Assembly: GCF_964204645.1 (NCBI RefSeq)
Contig: NC_134031.1
Span: forward strand, 20,829,307-20,893,306
Direction: 5' to 3'
Origin: Tubulanus polymorphus
Lineage: Eukaryota; Nemertea; Palaeonemertea; Tubulaniformes; Tubulanidae
Length of the DNA: 64,000 bases
Shown: piece by piece, positions 23,601 to 36,300 of the stretch
Layout of the letters: each line of letters starts with the position of its first letter
How positions within the stretch are numbered: position 1 is the first letter of the stretch
The notes under the pieces: generated by a model
What the model was told of the DNA's origin: nothing
What the model saw: the letters and a program-made list of their open reading frames with translations, nothing else
Databases searched by the model: none
Program-made: the position numbers and the translations under genes

Positions 23601-26600
23601 AAGAACCTTATATAATAGCAGCATGCTCCATGCTACCTAGTGTTAGAATATACGAATGCATTCCAACTCCAGGACTTGGCCTCCCTCTCTTTTTAGTGGT
23701 GTTTCTCTATTAGAACTATTGCTACAACTGCCTGGGACATTAGTTGAGCACGGACTGACTCAAATTGCAATCACCTTTGTAAACGAACCAAGCGTTGACA
23801 ACCCCGAGGGTTACAGTGTGCCAAAACAGGATAAGGTACCATCGCCTTGACTGGATCTGATACTCGCAGCATGAAGCTAAAGAATCAGTCAAGCTCACAT
23901 CTCCCATACGTGAGTGGTTTACAATGAATAGCTGCTCATGGTTTACAAAGCCCTCTTTCTTCTGGCGACCACATCAGCGATTGTGGAACCCGTTTTGTGT
24001 CATCCCCCGAAGGATTGGAATCCTCTACTTCGTCATCATCATTATTTCCTTGCATCCATTCATCGTCATTAAAAAATTGTCTTCATATTGTGGGAAGTCA
24101 CTATCTATGCCATATATCTCATTGCTCATGTCAACCAGTGCAGAACGTTTAGGACGATCCATAAGTGTAAATAAAAAGAGCATAGATTCTTGATTTTTAT
24201 CCACCAAGTCCCAAATTTGATCCATTAACGAAACACCAATGAGCTGCATAAGCACAATATATAGTGCTTTAGATGTATATATCAGTAATATTTTATTAAT
24301 TTTACCTTAAGGTTAAGTTCAGGTATTCAATGACCTAAGTTCAGCGAGTTGGATAAATATTGGGCTTACGTGGAGCCTGTGTATTGAAGAGATTCTGACT
24401 CAATGTCGCTGTAGTACGGTCCCAAAATTTGTAGTATGGGTTACGAAGGGTTCAAAAGTAAATGTTTGCAATTTTTTTGCGATATAAAGCCTGCCCAAAC
24501 CCTTGGCTCAAATCTGAATTGTCTTCAATATGATGTAAGTTCATGCAACAGTATTAAATTCACAACTGACGATACAACATCCAGATAATAAACTGAATCA
24601 TCTGGTTTTTACCTCTTTGAAGGTGATTTATGAAATGATAAGATATAACAATGAAGAATTCAAGTCAATATGATCAGGATGATTGCACGACTATTCTGAA
24701 TGCCATGATACTATTTTGTTTGGCCAGCAAGTATATCTATCATAGACTCCTGGAATGACCGTAATTCTGTTTGTCAGGTTTAATGGCGAGTCTCCTCAGT
24801 TCGCGGTTGTTAACCATGGAATAACTTGACACAATACCTCTTTATTCCGGATCAGTGGAGGCTACAACAGAGAGAGCAAACAAAATGTAATGGGTCACAT
24901 TAGTAATGCCCAAAAGTTTGCCATATTCTATACTTATTTTTCACAAAAATAGGAAGTTTCACTTATACTTTCATCTAGTGCTTACTTTTTTTGCCTCAGT
25001 CTCACTATTGCTGGTGAAATATTCACTAAATCATATGACATTTCCAGTATCTCAAGGAAGTGAATTATCTAAAGAGAGATAATTCAGTGTTTGAAATGTA
25101 CATTGTATATGCAAAATTCTCAGGCCAACTGACTTCATTGACAGCAACACATCATTGAGACAAGCTGATGGATTAATAAGCATTTTTCATGGTAATGACT
25201 ACGATATATCGTTGTTTGATGGAAGAAACGCTCATAAGAAGCATCAAACTGTTTGCTTGAATCAAAGCGGTTCTAAATTGCAGATTCTAGTCCTCCCCTA
25301 AAGCACAACATTGCCTTATTTTCCTGTGGTGGCAAGCATCTGAAAAATATCCGTGATGTTAACTTAATTCCTGGATTCAGTTCCACAGTTGTGAGTTGGG
25401 AGTTTTACTCTTTAGTCAAATGTGAACTCACAACTGTGTAACTGATTGCGGGTCTTATTTGACTGAATTGGATGTTTAGAACCTGGTCTCAAATACACGA
25501 TCGAGCAAAACTGTGACTGACATATCTTCGCACAAATGCAGTTTCTAGTCACACAATATATGTGTATAGCTTTGTAATAGCCTTTCTAGCAACAATTTCT
25601 TCACAAAAATCTTTTCGGCCTCCTCCCAAGGGTAGCTTGTTGTCTAAGACAAGAGTGCGTGTGCTGACTGATCCTTCAACAGAGTTGGAATTATTTTGCT
25701 TGGTATCAGTTTCATGGAGCTTCACTCCTGTCTATATATAGGAAGTAAACATTGCATCTTATTAGATAGCTACCATCTTCTATGCATTCACAAGTTCTTT
25801 TTATTGCGGAGCCTGAAAAATGTGCTGCAATATCCATAAGTTCTCCAAAGAATGAGTGTCCCAAGTTTTGTGACTCGCTATATTACTGGGATGGCAAGAC
25901 TTACTGTCAGAACATGCTGTTTGTTTTCTATGATTGTAGTTGATTTTGTGGAAATTTATTCTTGTTTTCAAATCTCTATAGATAACTACCATTTCCTACC
26001 GGAATGAATGTTACTCAGCAAGGAGCAGTTATATGATATACAGTACTCTGTTCAACCCGTATTCAATTGGCTCGGATGACATGTGCCAAGGACATTTGCC
26101 TAAATATCTTACAGATTTCTTTGTGCCATTCATGTGATCGCAACCCATGCCTGCTCAAACTGCCTCGAAAATGTTGCACTTCTTGAAAGAATATGTTTGT
26201 CCTACATGTTCTGAGGCTAGCAGAATCTACATAGTTCAAGACCAACCCAGAATAATTTATTAAGCCTCATCTGATATGTGTAAATGATTATGTAAATAGA
26301 CGAGCTTGCAACGAACGTTTATGATTCAGACCTATTATAACCATTAGTCAAGGTTGCATGGTGAATAAAAACAAGCTGTCACAAATGATGGTAAATGAGC
26401 TGTATAATAAATAACTAATATTTCTTCATTCCAGTTTCATGTTTTTGCTATGTTTCTGTGTTATTTGTTATTTGCATGTAGTTTGTCGATCTATACTGTA
26501 CTTTATTTACAGGGTTACATGATATATGCTTATTTCAATCATGTATTATAATCATGTCTTCCTATTAAATCTTTTTGCGATGATCTATTTTCTTGTTTTG

Positions 26601-29600
26601 ATGAAAATAATTACAGTTGCAGCTGCAGATGGTTCCACCAATGCTAGGTCCGGAGATGACAGAGATTCAGCTGATATTGCAGCCGTAAGTTAGGGTTAGG
26701 GGACTTAACTCTGCAATATTTATGAAAGCAAACTGGATACTGAACAGGAGGGCTATTCATGAGTATATGCTATGTGTGTAACAAATGTAGAATATAACCA
26801 TCATAAACTCAGTGATGATTTCAATGAAATGATTTGGATGCCGGCTCGTTTGTGTTCTCATTAAAACCCTAAAAAGTGCCAAATTTACTAATTGTGTTTC
26901 CCCCTAGGGCCAAAATGTTCGATTTAAGACCCCTTTTCTCAAAATGACTAAATGGGTACCTTAGATGCGCTAAGAACTGATCACATTATAAAAAAAATTG
27001 TTAATGAAATAAACTTTCTAAATATGCATATCTTCGATGTGAGCTGATCAATCAACGTATCAAAAAATCTCAATTATTGATAAGTCTATTTGTCGAGTGA
27101 TCCGCCTGGAAGATCCCATACACCATCAAATTTTTAACCAGACCACTAATATGCATTGAAATCAAATCCCATCACTATGTGAATTATTTTTAGTCCTGCA
27201 CATCCGTTAAACTGAAATATACTGAAAAACTGAAAATTCTATTATTTGTATCTATTGAACTCTTAGGATGATTTGAAAGTGACAGTTGGAAGAGGAGGAA
27301 GATTTGTCACGAAAGATGAGGTAATTAACCACATTCTCACCAGCCATTGAAAAACATGGAACTGAACCATTTGCTTCTCTGTGACTGTGTTCCTTCATTG
27401 AGCGAAGCAGGAAATGTGATCTTCATTTTTGCTGCTTCATTCGCTGAATCTCGATGCAAGGGTGATAGTTCTGTATTGGCACAACTTCCCGCAAATTTGA
27501 ACGAAAAGTGATCGTATGTCGGAGGTTGGGATAGGGTCCAGACAGATGAGGACTTAACATATTACATTACCTCATATTATTATTGAAGAGCTGTTACTCT
27601 AACTCTAGTTATAAGTTTAAGAAAGATTTTCTGTTCCTTCTGCAGGAGGAGACTGCGTCAAACCCTGGTCGTCTGAGGAAGAATCATTGCAGCACATGTG
27701 AGGCTGATTTTTATGGTAATTTTGAGACTCATCGCTTTACACCGAAGCACGTGGTAAGTCAGTGAAATGAAAAAGATATTCTTGAGTTAAGTTGGGTTGG
27801 TTGCGTGTTAATTCAATTTGATTATATCAATAACTTAACATCACTTTTGGATTACAGGAACTTTTGAAAATTTTGCTCAGGAAAGGATGCAAATATTGTG
27901 GTGTTCAAAGCTTTAAAAACCATCATTTTTTCAAAGACCACGAAACATCGAAAGAACACCAGGAAAATGTGGTAAGCAATGTTTTCTTTTTAGAGTCTTG
28001 AAGTATATCCCCATAAATCATACTAGTATGACAGGTGAACTCATCCTGGCTGAATGCGGTACAGCTGCTATAGAAGTGTTATTTCGCCACTGGCAATGTT
28101 ATAAGTCAGACAAATAAATGAAGTCCGATGTAGTTAAATTGCTCTGCTGTTAAAGATGTGGCCTGTAACCAATTGTTGATGTGCATTATGTGATATTATT
28201 ATCATTTGAAAATGTTGATTTGCAGAGAAAAGCGACTGAAGAAGCAGTTACTGGTATTTCGAATGCCAAGAACAATAATCAACCGAAAAAAGAGAGAAAG
28301 GGAACCAACTCTGAACTGACGAATCAAAATTCTAACAAGGATACCAGAAGCGTACCAGAAGCTGCGGCTTCCAAATCGCAACAAAAGCCCGACGAGCCAG
28401 TGGTTCAGCCTAGTGCGCATACTTCGAAAGACAATCAACATCAACAACAAGTGGATAGCAATAAGAGTGTGGTTAGTGATCAAACGACTATAGTTTTGAT
28501 GCCTGTTGACACTTCTACACCTGTCATACAGCAGAACGATGACAGATCCGTCATCAAAAAACAAGATTCAGCTCCTTGTAGGAGACTCATCAAGCGATCT
28601 ACACCTGGAGCTAAAAAGGTATTGCAAGTTACTGTTCAGACGATTATTTCCAGGAGAGATTCAAATTTGGCCGTATATAGCTATGACTAAGAGCAAGTTC
28701 CATTAGTAATGATTTAATAGTACTTTTCTTTAATAATGTTCCTATTGTGATTTATAGCCGTCACCTGTGAGGGATTGTTGCACAAATTATTTTATATGTT
28801 TTGATAAACGTGTGCGTTTTCAGTCAGCAAAATCTAAGAGAAAAGATGTTCTCATTACGAAAATAACTGGCCCAGAACCGAAGGCTCCTGTCGAAGTGGT
28901 TGAACTAGACACATCTACCAATGCTGCAGACTCGACTTCAAGGGGTAACAACAGAACTATTGGTAAGTAACTGTGTTGATGATAGCATCAATGGAAGAAT
29001 CAATATGTCAACCCAGGTTACTGCGAGATTGCCTTCTAAACATGTACCGGTACGGCCAAAATTTGATTTGCAAAAACAACATTTCAATGTTGTAGTTATG
29101 CCGCACCAACCTACGAGTGAATCGAGTGCACCAGAAGCTGGGAATGATACTTGCGATGAAGACAGAGAAGAAAAAGTAATAAAATCTTGACATGATGAAT
29201 AATACATTTCATAATCATGTCGTGAATCGCAACGCTTATGTAAAAAATTGATCTAATTATTTTAGCCATGCGTAGACCAGTTATTGGCCACTGTGACATC
29301 AACGATATCAACACCTGCTCATGACTCAGTTCAAGGAGGACCTATAGGTAAGTTTTTGTCAGAGGAACACAACCTTAAGTTCTAACAAAATCTGAACACA
29401 GGCTTTTTGAAGCAGCTGTTGGCACAGCTGTTTTGATTGAAATTCATCATTTTCTGACCAAAAAGATTATGAGGGAAACTAGAAAGAATGAGAAGTGAAT
29501 TGTTGAGCACCTGCATTGTTTGTTATGAGTGCTATACTATAACAGTCAGTAGTAGTATATCGTGTAGCATACCTTTAAGTTACTCAATGTTCCTTAACTT

Positions 29601-30895
29601 ATTGATGTTTCTCTCAAGATCTGATTTATTAGAGTCAGAAAAAAAATTTTGACTTGAACATTCATGCATGATTATCTGGATAATATGAAATTCATAAATT
29701 CAACACAAGTTTCTTTATTTGCCACATGTAGGTCAGGAATTTATTGTTCCTGTTCAAGGATACTTCTGTAAGCTATGTCACAAGTTCTATAACAATGAGC
29801 AAACAGCTAAGATCGACCATTGTATGTTGAAAAAACATTACGAAAACCTTCAGGTAGGATTTGCAGTATTACGTACCCTCGATACAGTAGCCCCCGCTTA
29901 ATCCTGATCAGTTGGGATTTATGAGAAATCCTAATCAAACAATGTATCTTAGATACAAATGGAATTTTTTTCCAATTTTTCAGGCGTACATCGCGAAGCA
30001 GTTGCGTCCATCGATGTCGATGTCAGTGACTATGACCGACAGCAGGATGATGGATACATCCATTCAAGAATGCAGAGAATCGTCTCAAGCAGATGCCCAC
30101 CAATCCGTCGATCAGAATTCACACTACGTCACCGTTAAAGATGAAATGAACAAGTCACACGAAAACGTCTCTCAGAGTACCACAACGGTTGCGCTACAGT
30201 TAGTGACACCGGCTACAGATAACACAGATAGTGCGTCGACTGAAATAACTGAGTTAGCCGATGCTGGTGCTCCGATGGATACAGAAGAAGCTTTCGACGA
30301 AGCCGATGATGGAGATGATGACGAGCGCATTTTGGATTCGGACAATGACGAAAATAATGATCAACAGGAAAAAGATGAGGATAGCACAACTGCAGCTGAT
30401 ACTGACGAAAAAACAGACTCGGATGAGAGGGGGCAAGGTGAGAGTCAGAGAGTGGATGACTTGAACACGAATCCGATGGAAGATGATGAATTGCTCGATT
30501 ATGACGACGATATGGGCGAGTTTGAGAACGATTCATTACTCAATAATACCGACGGTGAAAAGAAGGATAAGGGTAACGATGAAGATAATAACAATGACGA
30601 TGATGATGATGAGGATGAGCGTGAACCTCGCTACGAAAAGAGGAACAGCGAGAAAAGTGAATTAGAACCTCGTCAGAACGCGTTCAAGAGACTCGGCAAG
30701 TGGAATAATAACAGGGGAAATCCGGGACGCGGCAATGGTCGTGGTAGGCAAGACATGCGATGGAGAACGCAGGCATACAATGGCCCAGTGAGAGTTCATG
30801 GACAACCTCTTATGCGACCTCACTATGTGCCCTCATCGCCTTTTATGCCGCTTCCTTTTAATGGCTACAACAATAATTCTTTCAATTATCGCTAA
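17680..30895 (+). CDS. matrin-type zinc-finger nuclear protein, CIZ1-like
   Basis: Predicted exons: 17680-18109, 18516-18802, 21367 (or 21381)-21486, 26617-26684, 27267-27320, 27646-27753, 27858-27971, 28226-28618, 28824-28962, 29017-29175, 29266-29347, 29732-29853, 29984-30895; about 940 residues. In order the protein has a Gln-rich N-terminus (QQQPPQQ), a coiled coil (exon 2), a basic Ser/Asn-rich segment, two C2H2-like fingers (CSTC...H...H and CKYC...H...H), a low-complexity linker, a matrin/U1-type finger (GYFCKLCHKFY...HC...H), a very acidic tract (30290-30620) and an Arg/Gly-rich C-terminus. Gln-rich start plus paired fingers plus matrin finger match CIZ1, a nuclear-matrix protein tied to Cip1/p21 and DNA replication. 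ZNF638 or matrin-3 relatives are alternatives. The 18802/21367 junction does not keep frame; the AG at 21379-21380 would. Confidence 0.72.
18326..18423. repeat. 49-bp direct duplication in intron 1 of the CIZ1-like gene
   Basis: Two identical, head-to-tail copies of a 49-bp unit that starts atttggcgcccacgagtac and ends gctcgtc. Identity implies a very recent event or an assembly artefact. Confidence 0.95.
18841..19071 (-). other. antisense open frame, 76 codons, Ser/Thr/Gln-rich
   Basis: Open between stops on the minus strand, inside an intron of the CIZ1-like gene. The translation has a Thr/Ser/Ala-rich part (DATDTSATTDTRSQKGA) followed by a short CHHW cluster and a basic end. Its only ATG is halfway along, so it would have to be an exon or a relic. 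No family recognised. Confidence 0.2.
21572..21772 (-). CDS. six-cysteine small ORF, antisense in intron
   Basis: A 66-codon minus-strand frame with six cysteines in about 35 residues (C-x4-C-x3-C-x6-C-x4-C-x11-C). Such spacing is typical of disulfide-rich secreted modules. There is no signal peptide in this frame, so if real it is an exon of a gene with other exons upstream on the minus strand, or a stranded fragment. An AG/GT-rich sequence just inside the 5' part could provide splice sites. Function unknown. Confidence 0.25.
   Translation of the reverse strand: MDPLRGRVEKHRDCLTTDCHGYCDNQKHKCKSGQCMKVSVNANEICKKMVRIFCFMTIRSQVETTK
22743..23181 (-). pseudogene. possible decayed retroelement gag-like segment
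   Basis: On the minus strand, 23140-22990 reads in two frames as a helical, charged segment (VLDALRYRKSACTRHLKEKT, then DVDAELEQHNHRIDNDNE) interrupted by a frameshift and stops. An open 84-codon frame follows (22997-22743). Basic/acidic helices of this type begin BEL/Pao-like gag proteins, but there is no protease, reverse transcriptase or LTR here. Assignment is tentative. Confidence 0.22.
23936..24255 (-). pseudogene. frameshifted ORF remnant, unknown family
   Basis: After an acceptor-like tatgcag, a minus-strand frame encodes about 76 residues (MDQIWDLVDKNQESMLFLFT, then DRPKRSALVDMSNEIYG) that look like real protein. At a run of T's near 24070 the frame is lost. The reading then continues in another frame for about 45 residues of acidic sequence (DDEWMQGNNDDDEVEDSNPS, then WSPEERGLCKP) to a stop. 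One missing T explains the break. It lies antisense inside an intron, which suggests a dead mobile element or nested pseudogene. Confidence 0.35.
25373..25447. mobile_element. 75-bp inverted-repeat MITE
   Basis: Ends ggattcagttccacagttgtgagtt (first 20 shown: ggattcagttccacagttgt) and its near inverse. The inner 14 bp, cacagttgtgagtt against aactcacaactgtg, are a perfect inverted repeat. The same family occurs at 34778-34883. Confidence 0.6.
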
Positions 30896-31241
30896 GACGA
30901 ATGTGTAATCTATGCTGAACATGCCGATCTGAAAGCGACACTCACTCTTCATATTCAATGCTTTGATGTGATTTATTCACTAAAGCTGATTGTTAATGAA
31001 TGATTAAATCATTTCTTACTTGCATAAGTTTTTTTCATGAGGAAATTCTTTTACTAGGTCTGATCATTTTTTCTGTGTCAACTCAAAAGCAAGTACGTGT
31101 AGTGAATTTACTTCACCCAGTCACGATTCATGTTCGAGTGACATCAGGACATTGTAATCTATCACAGTCTGCATTGAACATTCAGCCATATCGCATCATC
31201 CGTGCAGTGCACTGTGTATTGTAGGGGTACTAATACATGTA
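30896..31241 (+). other. 3' UTR and flank of the CIZ1-like gene
   Basis: No further coding frame. The poly(A) site cannot be fixed: AATAAA-type signals occur far downstream (for example 32860-32865), so a long 3' UTR is possible. Confidence 0.4.
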
Positions 31242-31500
31242 CAGGGTCAGATCTAAGGAATGAAAGCCACTTGCCCAGGGGGCAAGCATATCTGAAATTT
31301 AACTTGCCCCCTCCAAAAGCTACTTGCCCTACACAGGCAGTTTGATTGGTGGCATTATCATCCGTTAAATCGAGTGGGAAAAAAAGCTTTGAGACATAAA
31401 ATTGCACTAGCCCGGGGGACAAGTGATAATGATAACCTACTTGCCCTGATGAGAATATACTTGTCCCGGGCAATCGGACAAGTGCTTAGATTGGACCCTG
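31242..31500. mobile_element. 259-bp non-autonomous DNA transposon (MITE)
   Basis: Imperfect terminal inverted repeats (cagggtcagatctaagg at the left; the inverse of cttagattggaccctg at the right) bound a body with repeated acttgccc and cccgggacaagt words. The 5-bp direct repeat ATGTA flanks it on both sides. A 103-codon minus ORF inside is a by-product of the repeat. Confidence 0.65.
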
Positions 31501-33334
31501 ATGTATGACAGTTGTCGATAGAGATTAATAACAACATGGATACATGTTGGGTACTTGTAATACAGGTTGATGTGATTCGTTGTATAGTATGTTATATTGA
31601 ATCATGCGTCAAATACTGCATTGTTATAAGAAAAAGGATTCATTCTACCCATGAATACTGCGATATCACGCTGAATTGAATATACATAGAAAACTAGTGT
31701 TATAGGTCGTTATGACCTTGATGTAGTTCCATGCCTGTACATTGTATATTGATTTTTTAGAGGTGATATCTCGTAAGAGGCACACGCGTTCACTTTTTAT
31801 ATGATTCGGTTAAGCTAAAATTGAGGATCCTGAGGTAGAGGACCATTTTTTTATTTTTGACGACTAGAATGCTGTGTATGATATTGTAAATAGATTATCC
31901 ATTGACAAAATGTGTACATAGTGTATAGATGGTACAAAATAAGCATCTTCCCACTTACATTCAACATACATGGTACCATAGTTCATATTGTCCTGTAAGA
32001 AATGGCTGTTCAATATGGCTAGGTTCAATATGAAGCAATCTAGTTATTGCTGTGTATTGGGAGGGTGCACTGGATATATAAAAGATATAATGTTCTTTGC
32101 GAGAAGGTTTTCATGAACTGTATTAACTTCAGGTCGCCAATGACCATATTTCTGTTATATGCTGGTCACACTGGACTCTTTTTGAAGCTAATTTAAGCAT
32201 GAATTTGCCTCTAGTCTAATTAGTGTAATGCGGGTATTAATTTACTTGCTACTGAGACGACTAATTAATGCAATACTTATGTCTATTTATTTTCGTGTGA
32301 CATCAATTTATTTTTGGGATATTTCGCTTACCTCAAATTGGTCTTAATACGACTGGTGAAACTTTGCAGTCTAAATAAACCCTTGTTTTTGATTACTAAA
32401 TGGATATAAAAAAGGATGGTTTATTCAGACTGCACACTTCCACTGGTTGTATCGAGACCAAATTGAGGTATGTGCTTAAAAGGGAAGATTGGAAGTCAGA
32501 AAAAAATGGACTTTAGACCTCACCACACCTTTGAGGCCAGATTTTAGAGAAATCACTGAGTGGAATGCTTGTGATTGATTATGGTACATGTAGTTTATTT
32601 TTGAGGAACTACTTGTGCAAAAGGTAGTGAGTAGTATTGATTATCCACTCTATTTAGAGTTGTTCACTTATGACCAACGAGCACACATGCATGGCAGGTT
32701 ATATGACCATGAATCTGTTTGAGCTTTGAAAATTTTTCCAGTGTGACCAGGTCATTGAATTGACCGCAATTTATGTGTAGAGTACATAATGGTGCATAAC
32801 ATATTATGAATTAGTTTTACTTAACGCTCATATGTATCAATGAATGTGACATGTTTTACAATAAAACAATAATTCATTTATAAACTGTTTTTGATAGAAT
32901 TTATATCATTTTTGAAGTCTTTATTGATGATTGGACTATGGACAGTCTTAAGAATTCATGATTGAACCTATTGAATGATAAAAAGTACTGGATGCGCTAG
33001 GAATGAGCATAAGTCAATAGTTTTGGAAGCAGTGGGCTACATCATAGAATTTCTTTTTGACACACCCGAACTGACAATAACTTAAGGTGATAGATAGTAT
33101 GCTCGCTATGTGCCCAAAACCGGATATACACCGACTTGTGTACGAGAGCACTGCCGGGAAATAGATCGATGCCGTCCCGATGTGAATATTCTCGGAGCGA
33201 CCCGTTTCTCATTGGAGTTATTTGTCCCCTGCGCCATATCTGCACGGTCTTCAGTTAGCTATAATAAAAAACATGAAAAACTAGTTCTAAAATCCCTAAA
33301 ACAGAGCCTCAAATAGAGGAGACAGGAATAAATA
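31501..33334. other. intergenic, nothing recognised
   Basis: About 1.8 kb of AT-rich DNA with no supported gene. The last 100-200 bp should contain the SCYL3 5' UTR. A frame at 33110-33316 has no recognisable motif. Confidence 0.45.
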
Positions 33335-36300
33335 ATGGGCGCTGAATCGAGTACAATACATGGTTTGAACATAGAGAATTATGTTGCTGCTTCTGAACTG
33401 AATTATTACTGTATTCATGAGGCGAAATTTAACGACGGAACTCGAACGACGATCTTCACCTATAAAAACCCCACATCATCGAAGAGTAAAAACTCAACCG
33501 GTCGAAAATCTGAATCTGAACACATACGCCTGCTGCTGGAAAATTCTGCTAAGGTATGTCTGATACCGTGGCACCGCTGACAGGGGAAGTCAATCATTAC
33601 CGCTCCTAACTAACACCCTAACCCAACACCCCCCCAGCATTTGGCGCTTCCTGCTCTGGTGTTTATCTAAAAAAAACCTGATTTTTACCTCAGAGCTCTG
33701 CATCTAAATTCGCTAATTTCATTGTAGCACTTGAAGACAATACGCCATCCTACTATTATAAAGTTCCTAGCTGCTGGAAGATATCGTAATGAAAGTGTAC
33801 TGGTCACCGAACCTGTTAAACCTCTTACTCTAGTCCTAGATCAACTGAGTCCAGCAGAAGTTTGCGCTGGACTTTACAATATAGTCGAAGCTTTGATCTT
33901 TCTTCATGATAAGGTAAGTGGGTGTTTTTTGAATCTGGTTCAAATCCCCAGACAGAAGGATGGATGAACTGGGAATTTAACCTGAAGTTTCTTGCCAGTG
34001 TTGAATCTTCAAGTTTGTAGAAATTGGTTGAGTAAGAAAAAAGATTACTGTAACATCGACTAATGTTTTGGTTTTCTTCCATTTATCCGAAAAATACGCT
34101 TCAAGGCGTATATGTTCAAGGGTGGCTCCGAGTGTCATGTTAATCACTGATACATCAGTGGGTGGCTCCAGGTGTCGCAGTTTTCACTCATACAGCACTG
34201 GTACTTGGGTGACTCCAGGAGTCCTTGGTATTCGCAGAGTCAGTTGGATGGATGGCTCCGGATGATACAAACATTCACTGAGGCATTAATGGATAGCTCC
34301 GGGTGTACATTCAATGGTGATACATCAATGGGTGGCTCCGGGTGTCCCATCATTCAATCGATGTCCATTGTAAAAACGATCATATTTCTGGTTTTTTAGG
34401 TCGGCATTAGTCATAACAATGTTTGCTTGAACTCCATATTCGTCGGCCAAGATGGAGGATGGAAACTGGGAGGTATGGAATGTGCTTTCCGATACATGGA
34501 TGCCGCTTCCAATATATTAGAAAATAACAAAGACATTCGCGACGAAAGAGCCATACCACCTGAAGACAAGGTAGCTTCAGTTGATTAGATACATTTCGGT
34601 TTGTGAATGGATGAATACGAATTCATTATAATCATATTTTTGCTAATTTTACAGGAGAAGAGACAAACTATGTCATATCCACTGCACGCACGAGATGCTT
34701 TCGGTTTTGGAATGTTGGCCGAACTGCTAATGGAAAATCTTGGCGAATTAGGTAATGTTGAGAAATCGGTGTATTCTGGATCCAGTTCGACAGTTCTGAG
34801 TTAGATTTGAGTCATGTGAGTTAAAACATTGAACTGATTTAACTCTTGAGTTAACTGTAATTCACAACTGTGGAACTTGATCCTGAGTTTTACTGTAGCA
34901 TAGATTAATATGTAGTCCAATTGAGATTCAAGTCGAATCCAATCAACTTGGAGATCCCGGAAAACAGTTTTTCTTGGATTGGTTTGTTTCTGACTGTTCA
35001 TACATATATGAATCATAAAAATCTATGTACCATTTACATGGTTCAAAAAGAATGCAATGTTGATATGTTATGATTTTCAGGTGCAATGACCGAGGAGTTC
35101 GCTCTGAAAATGCAAAATCAGTTTCTCAACCCTGACCCGAACGAACGACCAAAATTATCAACTCTGCTGGATGACGCACTATTCAGGTACATGCTTGTTA
35201 CTGCTTCGATCTGCGACCTGATACTTTATCGCTGCGCTCTCTGAAGGGAGTAGGTCCAAACTGCATTAACTTGTACCAGTATCGCTTGTTCAATTTTGAT
35301 ATCAAATCCTCGAGGACTCGAGATTTTAGGATACAATTTATATTCATCGAATGAGCAATAGTAGTAACCGGCGTGATTGTTTTGTTTCAGAAATGACTTC
35401 ATCGAAATAATGTGTTTTCTCAAGAATATAACTGTGAAATCCGATGACGAGAAAGAAGCTTTTTTCAGGTAATCATCATTTTGGAAAACAAGGGGAAAAA
35501 AATGGAATTTGTGATAAGATTTGAGGAAATTCTGGACAAACGGGGAAATAATATTGTTGCATTCATTCATCTCCATCATAAGAACTTAAACACTTCATTT
35601 TACATCATTTGTTCAGTTAAAATATATTGGCTGAATGACTGGGTTAGCTTACTACTTGGGTCTGTCAAAATAACAACTCTCTCGTCTTTCTACTGCCATT
35701 CATTATTAGAACAACACGTTCTGCTTTTACCAGGAAAACAAAAATGCATGAATATTGTGTTGATCCTGTTAAACACGGATGATGAAGGAATGATGTCGAT
35801 TGTTTCTGGTTTTGTAGCCATATTGTAGAGAAGTTATTGCGTTTGCCGATGCAGTTGGTCGCTAGTCGTCTGGTCACTCCGTTATTATCGCGGTTCGTAT
35901 TGTTAGACGCAGCAGCGAACTGTCATCTCGTGCGACACCTTCTTACTCCAAGAATTAAAGGTTCGTATGACCTTAATCCACATTTCGATGAGGGTTTTTA
36001 GGGGAATTATGACAACCCCAGCCCCAATATAAATAAGTATATTGAAATATCTTTAATTGCAATCTATTCCATGTTGAGCCTATTTTTCAAGTGTTAATTA
36101 TTAACTGATTTAGGATCCAAGGCGACGTATCCAGAAGGCACAACGCCGTTACTCAGCGAGAAATTATTCAAAGCTCACGTCATTCCGGAATTATTCAAGA
36201 TCTTCCACGTTCGCGATGCTCATATACGACTCGTATTATTGGAACATTTTCCGTTGTACGTTGCTATGTTTGATAAGGACACATTGACCGATGTTATACT

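Larger units (their letters stand above)
18803..26616. other. large introns of the CIZ1-like gene
   Basis: Two introns (about 2.6 and 5.1 kb) flank the small exon ending at 21486. They hold the antisense ORF remnants and MITE listed separately. The rest, including 19080-21360 and 24300-25370, is AT-rich with no supported gene. Confidence 0.5.

Noticed and set aside
28202-28564. 120-codon minus-strand ORF
   Set aside because: Antisense shadow of the low-complexity CIZ1-like exon 28226-28618, which has matching splice phases on the plus strand.
30213-30536. 107-codon minus-strand ORF rich in Ser/His/Pro
   Set aside because: Antisense shadow of the acidic GAT/GAA-rich part of the last CIZ1-like exon.
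31162-31473. 103-codon minus-strand ORF
   Set aside because: Lies almost entirely in the MITE at 31242-31500 and has no protein features.
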